Assembly: GCA_002484335.1 (NCBI GenBank)
Contig: DLJQ01000018.1
Span: 259,085 to 314,606 of the forward strand
Source of the DNA: Flavobacteriales bacterium UBA7612
Lineage (GTDB): Bacteria > Bacteroidota > Bacteroidia > Flavobacteriales > Weeksellaceae
Reading direction: 5' to 3'
DNA: 55,522 nt
In this document: one piece after another, positions 43,329-50,419 of the stretch
Position numbering within the stretch: position 1 is the first letter of the stretch
How the letters are laid out: every line of letters begins with the position of its first letter
Program-made: the position numbers and the translations under genes
Notes under the pieces: model-generated
Database searches by the model: none
The model's input: the letters and a program-made list of their open reading frames with translations, nothing else
Told to the model about the DNA's origin: nothing

Positions 43329-44912
43329 ATGAATATATTAATCTATTGGCTTATTGGATATATTTTTGCCAATCTAATCTTTGGAGTTGCTACATGGAAA
43401 CTTTATAAAAATGCTGGAAAACAGGCTTGGCAAGCTTATATTCCTTTCATTAATATCTGGCAAGGACTTTCTATCATACATAGACCAAAATGGTGGATTG
43501 TATTATTTTATATCCCTATTGTTGGTCCAATTTTTTGGTTAGTTTTCTTTGTAGATTTAGGGGATGCCTACGGAAAAATTGAAACTAAGGATAAAATTAT
43601 TATGGTTTTAACTTTAGGTCTTTACATTTTTGCAGTTAACTACTCTGATAATCCCAAATATTTAGGTCCAGAACAACGTAAACCTACTTTTATTTCATCA
43701 CTATTATTTGCATTAGTTCTTGCAACTTTAGTACACAATTGGTTTATACAACCTATGATTGTACCAACAGGTTCTATGGAAAATACTATAAAAATTGGTG
43801 ATGCGCTATTTGTAGAAAAAATTAGTCACGGAGCCAGAGTTCCTATGACTCCTATTGGTATTCCTTTTTCTGAATTTATTTATCGTGATGGATTTATTGA
43901 TAAAGCTAGATTACCATACATGCGCTTACCTGGTTGGAGAGCATTAAAATCTAATGATATTGTAGTATTTAACTATCCAACAGATTCTGTATATTCTGCA
44001 ATTGATCGTAAAGATGCATACGTAAAACGTTTAGTTGGTCTACCAGGCCAAACTGTACAAGTAAGAAATGGAATTTTATATGTTGACGGAAAAAAATTCA
44101 TCCCTAAAAAAGATGCTCAAGTTCAACATGCTTATATGGTGATTACTAAAACACCATTCAGTGATAAGTTATTGTATGAAAACTTCGGAATTAATCCTAC
44201 AGGAAGTGATTTCCAAAAAAATGATTATTTTGTTCAAAAAAATGAAGATGGAAATTTAGCTTACTATTTCAAAGCTCTTACTGATGCTCATGTAGCAGCA
44301 ATGAAATCTAATACCAATGTAATTTCTGTAGAACCAATTTTAGATCCTGTTGGACAAAAAACTGAACATATTGTTAATGGAAAAATTGATAGTACAAATA
44401 CTATTTTCCCTGTTAATAAAAATTGGAATCCTGATCAATACGGACCATTATATATACCTAAAAAAGGAGATAATGTTGAAATTACAAAAGAATCTTTACC
44501 TCAATTCATTAATATTTTACGTAAATATGAACATAATAATCTACGTATAGATTCAGCAAATGGAAAATTTGATGTTTATATTAATGATCAAAAAACAAAC
44601 AAATACCAAATTAAACAAGATTATTATTTTATGATGGGTGATAATAGAAATCAATCATTAGATGCTCGTTTCTTTGGTTACGTTGGTGAAGATCACATTA
44701 TAGGAAGACCAATTATGATTTGGGCTAATATGAATGGAATGTTTGAGCCAACAGCTCCTAAAAAGTTCATTTGGAACCGTTTCTTTACATCAATAAATAA
44801 TGATGATCCAAATAAAACATCATATGGTATATATGTTTTAATCGCTTTAATTGCTTGGATTGGTTATGATATTGTAAAAGCAAGAAAAGAAAAAAAGAAA
44901 AATAAATACTAA
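43329..44912 (+). CDS. lepB: Signal peptidase I with N-terminal membrane extension
   Basis: Signal peptidase I cleaves Sec signal peptides on the outer face of the inner membrane. The Ser-Lys dyad is Ser149 (PTGSMENTI) and Lys233 (YVKRLVGLPG); the late motif is MGDNRNQSLDARFFG. At 527 residues it is much longer than usual. Residues 1-105 carry extra membrane helices (AGKQAWQAYIPFINIW...), and about 140 residues are inserted between boxes D and E. A final C-terminal helix precedes a Lys-rich end. The architecture is typical of Bacteroidota as far as I know. A perfect terminator follows. Confidence 0.92.
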   Translation: MNILIYWLIGYIFANLIFGVATWKLYKNAGKQAWQAYIPFINIWQGLSIIHRPKWWIVLFYIPIVGPIFWLVFFVDLGDAYGKIETKDKIIMVLTLGLYIFAVNYSDNPKYLGPEQRKPTFISSLLFALVLATLVHNWFIQPMIVPTGSMENTIKIGDALFVEKISHGARVPMTPIGIPFSEFIYRDGFIDKARLPYMRLPGWRALKSNDIVVFNYPTDSVYSAIDRKDAYVKRLVGLPGQTVQVRNGILYVDGKKFIPKKDAQVQHAYMVITKTPFSDKLLYENFGINPTGSDFQKNDYFVQKNEDGNLAYYFKALTDAHVAAMKSNTNVISVEPILDPVGQKTEHIVNGKIDSTNTIFPVNKNWNPDQYGPLYIPKKGDNVEITKESLPQFINILRKYEHNNLRIDSANGKFDVYINDQKTNKYQIKQDYYFMMGDNRNQSLDARFFGYVGEDHIIGRPIMIWANMNGMFEPTAPKKFIWNRFFTSINNDDPNKTSYGIYVLIALIAWIGYDIVKARKEKKKNKY

Positions 44913-44945
44913 GAAAATTAAACTCTTAGATAATAAATAACAATC

Positions 44946-44985
44946 AAAATTGTGCATTATAACTCATCTTATAATGCACAATTTT
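44946..44985 (+). terminator. Terminator after lepB
   Basis: Seventeen bases (44946-44962) pair perfectly with 44969-44985 over a six-base loop. The stem ends in A/T runs, so it ends the parA-lepB operon. Confidence 0.9.
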
Positions 44986-45010
44986 ATATCATAGAAATAA
45001 TATAATTAAA

Positions 45011-45616
45011 ATGAAAAATACATTTTCAGCTTTTTATTTTGGGCCGATTGATTATTATGCAGAAATGCTAAAAAGCGAGAATTTATCGATTGAAGTTTTT
45101 GAAAATTTTCAAAAACAAACTTACCGTAATCGTATGAATATCTTAGGTGCAAATGGAAAATTAATGCTTAATATTCCTATTCTTCATAACGGAACTAGAT
45201 TATTTAAAGATTTACAACCTTCATATGAATATGATTGGCAAAAAGAACATTTCAAATCAATAAAATCAGCTTATCGTAGTTCTCCATATTTTGAATATTA
45301 CGAAGATGATATTGCTCCATTTTATGAACAGAAAGAAAAATATCTTTTAGATTTTAATCTAAAAACAATTGATTTTATCAATCAAAAGTTAAAATTAGAT
45401 TTAGCTATTGATAAAACTGAAAATTTCGAAAAAATAAATATAGAAAACGACTTCAGAAATCAATTTTCTGCTAAAAAAGAACCTCAGTACAAATTACCTG
45501 AATATGCTCAAGTTTTTGATGAGAAATTTGGTTTCATTGAAGGTTTAAGTATCTTAGACTTATTATTTAGTGAAGGTCCTAGTACTGCTATTTATTTAAA
45601 AAACATACTAAAATAA
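45011..45616 (+). CDS. WbqC family protein
   Basis: This is a 201-residue cytosolic protein resembling the WbqC family. The start FSAFYFGPIDYYAEMLKS, then QTYRNRMNILGANGKLMLNIPILHNG and the WQKEHFKSIKSAYRSSPYFEYYEDDI block are typical. WbqC proteins occur in O-antigen clusters, but in Bacteroidota this copy sits beside lepB and S8 peptidases, and its role is unclear. The downstream protease starts 4 bp later, so the two are likely co-transcribed. Confidence 0.87.
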   Translation: MKNTFSAFYFGPIDYYAEMLKSENLSIEVFENFQKQTYRNRMNILGANGKLMLNIPILHNGTRLFKDLQPSYEYDWQKEHFKSIKSAYRSSPYFEYYEDDIAPFYEQKEKYLLDFNLKTIDFINQKLKLDLAIDKTENFEKINIENDFRNQFSAKKEPQYKLPEYAQVFDEKFGFIEGLSILDLLFSEGPSTAIYLKNILK

Positions 45617-45620
45617 CAAC

Positions 45621-47222
45621 ATGAGAAAATTATTTATTGCTTTAGGATTTGCATTTACTTTAGGATTTGCTCAAGCACAAACTGCTGAAGTTCCTAAAGA
45701 AAAATGGTACCATGCAGGTATTGAACAAACTGGAATTTATGGTGTAAATACAGATCAAGCTTTAGACTTTTTAAAACAACACAAACGTAAAGCAAATACA
45801 ATTATAGTTGGTGTTTTAGATAGTGGTGTAGAAAATTTCCATGAAGATTTAAAAGCTAATATGTGGAAAAATCCAAAGGAGATTCCAGGTAATGGTATTG
45901 ATGATGATAAGAATGGATATATAGATGATGTTTACGGTTGGTCTTTTTTAGGTACAGCTAAAGGGATAAGCTATAATGATGATACAACCGAAGTAACAAG
46001 AGTTTACAAACATTTAGCTGAAAAATATGATACTTATAATCAGAAAAAAAATCAATTAGCTATATCAAATAATCCTTCTGAATATGCAGAATTTCAACGT
46101 GTACAAAAAGATTATTTAACTGCTGTTGGAAAAGCTAAATATAACCAACAAGTTGGTCAAGCTAGGTTAAATGCTATTGAAGGAGGAATCAATAAAATGG
46201 TTTTAGAATTTGGTGATACTAAATTATCAAAAGATATCTTAAATAATTATCAACCTACAGATTCTCAAATCTTAGAATCACTATGGATTTTTGGAGAACT
46301 TAAAGAAGAGCAATGGATAGGTAAAACAATGCAAGAAGTTGCTAATTTTTATTTAGCTTCAGCTCGTCGTGCTGCTAAGGGTGATGCATTAACTTCTCAT
46401 CTTAATTTAAACTTAGTTGATCGAAAAGATGTAGATAATCCAAGCGATAAAACAGAACGTTTTTATGGAAATAACGACTCAAATGGACCAGAATCAACTC
46501 ATGGTACACATGTTGCAGGAATTATTGGTGCTGTAAGAGGAAATAACATTGGTTCTGAAGGTACTGCTGGAGGTAACAATGTAAAAATAATGTCTGTCCG
46601 TACCGTTCCAAATGGTGATGAACGTGATAAAGATGTTGCTAATGCAATTCGCTATGCTGTAGACAATGGAGCTAAAATATTAAATATGTCATTTGGTAAA
46701 ACTTTTTCTCCTGATAAAGAATTAGTTTGGGATGCATTTAAATATGCTTCTGACAAAGGTGTTTTAATTGTTAAAGCAGCTGGTAATAGCAATGAAAATA
46801 TTGATATAGATATTCACTACCCTACAAATTTTAAAAATAATCAACCAGTATCTAAATCTGTTCTTACTGTTGGTGCATCTACTAAGGATCCAAATGCATT
46901 AAAAGCTCGTTTTTCTAATTATGGTAAAAAATCTGTTGATGTTTTTGGCCCTGGTCAAGAAATATATGCAACTTACCCTGGAGTAGACCAATATAGATTT
47001 TTAAACGGTACTTCTATGGCTTCTCCTGCTGTTGCTGGTGTTGCTGCATTAGTTTGGTCACATTATCCTAAACTAACTGCAGAAGATATTCGATCAATTT
47101 TAATGGAAACTGTAAATAAAAATGATCAATTAAAAGATATTTCTGTTTCTGGTGGTGTTATTGATTCTTATAAAGCTGTTCAAAAAGCTGAGGAAATTTA
47201 TAAGCAACGTAAATTAAAATAA
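45621..47222 (+). CDS. Secreted S8 (subtilisin-like) serine peptidase, copy 1
   Basis: This is a subtilase of 533 residues with signal peptide MRKLFIALGFAFTLGFAQAQ. The triad is Asp67 (GVLDSGVE), His294 (HGTHVAGI) and Ser465 (GTSMASP); the oxyanion Asn lies in KAAGNSN. The stretch between Asp and His is about 225 residues, far longer than in subtilisin, and contains helical segments. There is no propeptide inhibitor domain of the usual kind and no C-terminal sorting domain. A paralogue follows at 47330. It probably degrades periplasmic or surface proteins; the substrate is unknown. Confidence 0.93.
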   Translation: MRKLFIALGFAFTLGFAQAQTAEVPKEKWYHAGIEQTGIYGVNTDQALDFLKQHKRKANTIIVGVLDSGVENFHEDLKANMWKNPKEIPGNGIDDDKNGYIDDVYGWSFLGTAKGISYNDDTTEVTRVYKHLAEKYDTYNQKKNQLAISNNPSEYAEFQRVQKDYLTAVGKAKYNQQVGQARLNAIEGGINKMVLEFGDTKLSKDILNNYQPTDSQILESLWIFGELKEEQWIGKTMQEVANFYLASARRAAKGDALTSHLNLNLVDRKDVDNPSDKTERFYGNNDSNGPESTHGTHVAGIIGAVRGNNIGSEGTAGGNNVKIMSVRTVPNGDERDKDVANAIRYAVDNGAKILNMSFGKTFSPDKELVWDAFKYASDKGVLIVKAAGNSNENIDIDIHYPTNFKNNQPVSKSVLTVGASTKDPNALKARFSNYGKKSVDVFGPGQEIYATYPGVDQYRFLNGTSMASPAVAGVAALVWSHYPKLTAEDIRSILMETVNKNDQLKDISVSGGVIDSYKAVQKAEEIYKQRKLK

Positions 47223-47241
47223 TTATTTAACACAATATTAT

Positions 47242-47273
47242 AAAAAGGCTCCTATTTTTGGAGTCTTTTTTGT
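47242..47273 (+). terminator. Terminator between the two S8 peptidase genes
   Basis: GGCTCC (47247-47252) pairs with GGAGTC (47260-47265, one G-T wobble), flanked by A and T runs. The second protease gene therefore needs its own promoter. Confidence 0.75.
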
Positions 47274-47329
47274 GTAATCTCAAAACATTAATATAAAACT
47301 ATTTTATAATAGTTACAATAAAAACAAGT

Positions 47330-48961
47330 ATGAAAAAATTCTTATTAAGTATATCTGTTGCTATGTTTATTGGTGTAACATCTTTTGCACAAGAAACAGC
47401 TACAGTACAAACTCCAAAAATAGATCAAAAACAATGGCAACATGCTTCAATTGAAAAAGATAGTATATATGGTGTTGATACAAAAGATGCTATTCAATTC
47501 TTAAAAGCAAATAAACGTAAGCCTTCACAAATTATAGTTGGTGTATTAGATTCTGGAGTAGAAATTACTCATCCTGATCTTAGAGATAATATCTGGATAA
47601 ATGCAAAAGAAGTGGCAGGTAATGGAAAAGATGATGACAAAAATGGTTACATTGACGATGTAAACGGTTGGAATTTCATTGGTGGAAAAGATGGAAAAAA
47701 TGTTGATGGTGATACATTAGAACTTACAAGATTATATGTAAAATATACCAACCTTTTCGAAAAAAGTGCTGATAAAGAACAAAACAAATCTAAATTTCCT
47801 GAACAATTTGCAGAATATCAGAAAGTAAAAAATGAATTCGAAAATAAATTAGCTGAAGCTAAACAAGGTGCTGCACAATATGGACAATTATCAGAAGTTT
47901 TTACTGCTGCATTTCCTACTTTAATTAAAGAATGGGGTGATAAAGAATTAAATCAAAAAAATATGATGTCTTTTCAACCTCAATCACAAGAAGCTAAACA
48001 AGGTATGTCTATTTTTGCTATGTTACCACAAGAAGCTTGGGAAGGAAAAACTATGAAAGAATTTACTGATTCTGTACTAAAAGAAGTAAATGAGGGGCTT
48101 AAATACTATAAAGAGCAAGTAGACACAAACTTAAATATTAATTTAGATCCAAGACCTATTGTAGGTGATAACTATGATGACCTTACAGAACGTTTCTATG
48201 GAAATAATGATGTTGATGGACCTGATGCATTACATGGAACTCACGTTTCTGGAATTATTGCTGCAAAAACGGGTAATGGAATCGGTATGGATGGTATAGC
48301 TGGTGATGGTTATGTAAAAATCATGTCAGTAAGAACTGTTCCAAATGGTGATGAACGTGATAAAGATATAGCAAATGCAATTCGTTATGCAGTTGATAAT
48401 GGAGCTAAAATATTAAACATGTCTTTTGGGAAAGCATATTCTCCAGATAAAAAAGTTGTTTGGGAAGCATTCAAATATGCTGAGAAAAAAGGAGTTTTAT
48501 TAATAAAAGCTGCAGGTAATGACAATGTAAATATAGATGAAGATATACACTTCCCTACTGTATATGATACAAATGGTAATGTAGTTTCTAATAATGTAAT
48601 TACTGTTGGTGCAAACACAATGGATAATAACAACCTAAGAGCAAGCTTTTCTAATTACGGTAAAAAATCTGTTGATGTTTTTGCTCCTGGAGCAGCTATT
48701 TATTCAACTGTACCTAATAAAGATGGAGAATATAAAGATTTGGATGGAACATCTATGGCATCTCCAGTTGTAGCTGGTGTTGCAGCATTAGTATGGTCTC
48801 ATTATCCAAAACTTTCAGTTCAACAAATCAGACAAGTCATTGTAGACTCAGTAAATAAAAATGATCAATTAAAAGACATATCTGTTACTGGTGGTGTTGT
48901 TGATGCATACAAAGCTGTACAATTAGCTGAAAAAATATATAAAGAAAATAAATTGAAATAA
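47330..48961 (+). CDS. Secreted S8 (subtilisin-like) serine peptidase, copy 2
   Basis: This is a paralogue of the preceding gene, 543 residues, with signal peptide MKKFLLSISVAMFIGVTSFAQ. The triad is Asp74 (GVLDSGVE), His302 (HGTHVSGI) and Ser475 (GTSMASP). Both copies share long identical blocks such as KIMSVRTVPNGDERDKD and NAIRYAVDNGAKILNMSFGK. They differ strongly in the insert between Asp and His, which may set specificity or partner binding. The arrangement indicates tandem duplication. A terminator follows. Confidence 0.93.
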   Translation: MKKFLLSISVAMFIGVTSFAQETATVQTPKIDQKQWQHASIEKDSIYGVDTKDAIQFLKANKRKPSQIIVGVLDSGVEITHPDLRDNIWINAKEVAGNGKDDDKNGYIDDVNGWNFIGGKDGKNVDGDTLELTRLYVKYTNLFEKSADKEQNKSKFPEQFAEYQKVKNEFENKLAEAKQGAAQYGQLSEVFTAAFPTLIKEWGDKELNQKNMMSFQPQSQEAKQGMSIFAMLPQEAWEGKTMKEFTDSVLKEVNEGLKYYKEQVDTNLNINLDPRPIVGDNYDDLTERFYGNNDVDGPDALHGTHVSGIIAAKTGNGIGMDGIAGDGYVKIMSVRTVPNGDERDKDIANAIRYAVDNGAKILNMSFGKAYSPDKKVVWEAFKYAEKKGVLLIKAAGNDNVNIDEDIHFPTVYDTNGNVVSNNVITVGANTMDNNNLRASFSNYGKKSVDVFAPGAAIYSTVPNKDGEYKDLDGTSMASPVVAGVAALVWSHYPKLSVQQIRQVIVDSVNKNDQLKDISVTGGVVDAYKAVQLAEKIYKENKLK

Positions 48962-48996
48962 ATAATTACTTCAATTAATGTGATTTTTATTAATAA

Positions 48997-49032
48997 AAAA
49001 GGGTTAGATTACTAAAGTAATTTAACCCTTTT
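48997..49032. terminator. Bidirectional terminator
   Basis: AAAAGGGTTA and ATTACT (48997-49013) pair with AGTAAT and TAACCCTTTT (49016-49032), with one G-T wobble. It separates the convergent protease and methyltransferase genes. Confidence 0.85.
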
Positions 49033-49046
49033 GATTATAAATTAAT

Positions 49047-49700
49047 TTATTTAGATACAACAATATTAATAGATTCTCTTTCAACCTCATCTCCTGATTT
49101 ACTTATTACATTTTCTGTAAAACTGTCAATTTCTTCTATTTTAAAATTTGATAGTTTTAATAAATTAATTACTTCATTCTCAGAATAAAGTTTAAAACCA
49201 AATTCAGTAAAAGGTAATGTTTTCATAAAACTAGAAGTAGAAAAAGTTAAAGAAAATAAACCATTAAATTTTAATACCCTATAAATTTCTTTTAAAAAAG
49301 ATTCAGGATTTTCCCAAAAATAAATTGTATTTACTGTAAAGATTTTATCAAATCTTTTTTCATGAAAATGAATTTTATTTCCATCAAAAAGTTCAAATCT
49401 TATATCTGTTTTTAAAAAATGTATATTATTATCTAATGCATTACTTTTCATTATCTCCGAAACTTCTAAACCAATATAACCTAGAAAGTCTGCTTGTTTT
49501 AAAACATAGTCTAAATGCTTACAATTCCCATGACCTAACTCTAGTAATTGGTCTTTATTTTTTATTTGTAATGAATCTATTGCTTTTTTAGTCATACCAA
49601 AGTTATTGGTATTCATAATTTCGCCAATTTCTTTTCCATAATCGCCAGTTGGACAACTTAATTGCCTGGCTAACTCTTGTAAATCAATGCCATTACTCAT
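49047..49700 (-). CDS. Class I SAM-dependent methyltransferase
   Basis: This is a 217-residue UbiE/COQ5-like methyltransferase. Motif I is LLELGHGNCKHLDYVLKQ (about 53-70). The acidic end of strand beta2 lies in GLEVSEIMK, motif II/post-I near FLKTDIRFELFDG, and FDKIFTVNTIYFWENPESFLKEIYRVLKFNGLFSLTF is the usual methyltransferase strand-helix-strand. Motif I has His in place of the usual second Gly region residue (GHGN), a mild deviation. It is monocistronic with no informative neighbours, so the substrate is unknown. Confidence 0.85.
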   Translation of the reverse strand: MSNGIDLQELARQLSCPTGDYGKEIGEIMNTNNFGMTKKAIDSLQIKNKDQLLELGHGNCKHLDYVLKQADFLGYIGLEVSEIMKSNALDNNIHFLKTDIRFELFDGNKIHFHEKRFDKIFTVNTIYFWENPESFLKEIYRVLKFNGLFSLTFSTSSFMKTLPFTEFGFKLYSENEVINLLKLSNFKIEEIDSFTENVISKSGDEVERESINIVVSK

Positions 49701-49782
49701 GTTAATTCATATTAATTAGAACGTTTCTAAATTAAGTATTTATTTTTTAAAAATTAATGAGTTAAGTCAGTTTACTATTCTT

Positions 49783-49790
49783 TAAATTTG
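49783..49790 (+). promoter_or_regulatory. -7 box for the hypothetical gene at 49809
   Basis: TAAATTTG (TAnnTTTG) ends 18 bases before the ATG at 49809. It overlaps the TTG at 49788 that would otherwise extend the gene, which supports the ATG. Confidence 0.5.
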
Positions 49791-49808
49791 TGTATTAAAA
49801 TTAAAATA

Positions 49809-50390
49809 ATGAGTGATATTTCTATAATTGATGAGATTGATGATTTCAAAATTTTTTGTTTAGAAGGAGTTGAAAATATAGAAGTTGAAAATGACACTAT
49901 ATTAATTGATTTCTTACATAAACTAGCTAAAAAATTCGAAATTACAAGTATGTACAAAACTTGTGATAGTATAGAGAGTTTTGAAGAAAGTATTAGTAAC
50001 CTTTTATATCATGATAGAGATTTTAAAGATTATAAAATTATTTATTTAGTATTTCAAGGGGATGAAAATCAAATACAAATAGATGATTATTATTATAGTT
50101 TAGAAGAAATCGCAGAGTTTTTCCAAGGTAAATTAACTGATAAAATAGTTCATTTCTCTAATATAAAAAATCTAGATTTAGAAGATGAATCTTTTCAGTA
50201 TTTTTTAGATGTCACAGGAGCAAAAGCTTTATCAGGATATATTAACCCCTCACCTATTTTAAGTACTGTATTAGATCAATATTATTTTTCTATTGCAAGA
50301 GAAACAGATGATGTTGTAGAATTAGTTCACCTGCTTTTCGAAAAATACTCATCAATGTGTACTACATTAGGATTTCGATTATATCATTAG
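49809..50390 (+). CDS. Hypothetical protein (possibly DUF6642/CHAT-like)
   Basis: This is a 193-residue acidic cytosolic protein, starting at ATG 49809 because the earlier TTG lies inside the -7 box. Visible blocks are FKIFCLEGVEN, YKIIYLVFQGDENQIQIDD, DKIVHFSNIKNLDLED and VTGAKALSGYINPSP. The pattern of strand-VFQG, then strand-HFS, then SGY resembles small CHAT-like (caspase-fold) families such as the one I know as DUF6642. The His and Cys needed for a protease are not evident, so an inactive or binding role is more likely. The family call is tentative. The last codons form half of the terminator stem. Confidence 0.65.
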   Translation: MSDISIIDEIDDFKIFCLEGVENIEVENDTILIDFLHKLAKKFEITSMYKTCDSIESFEESISNLLYHDRDFKDYKIIYLVFQGDENQIQIDDYYYSLEEIAEFFQGKLTDKIVHFSNIKNLDLEDESFQYFLDVTGAKALSGYINPSPILSTVLDQYYFSIARETDDVVELVHLLFEKYSSMCTTLGFRLYH

Positions 50391-50419
50391 AAAAATGATA
50401 TAATCGAAATTATATTTTT
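50372..50419. terminator. Bidirectional terminator built from the end of the coding sequence
   Basis: Seventeen bases (50372-50388), the last six codons of the hypothetical gene, pair perfectly with 50394-50410 across a five-base loop holding the stop codon. A T-run follows. It also lies just past the end of uvrA (50420) on the other strand. Confidence 0.85.

Noticed and set aside
49788..49808. TTG start extending the hypothetical gene at 49809
   Set aside because: The TTG is part of a consensus -7 box (49783-49790), so the ATG at 49809 is far more likely.
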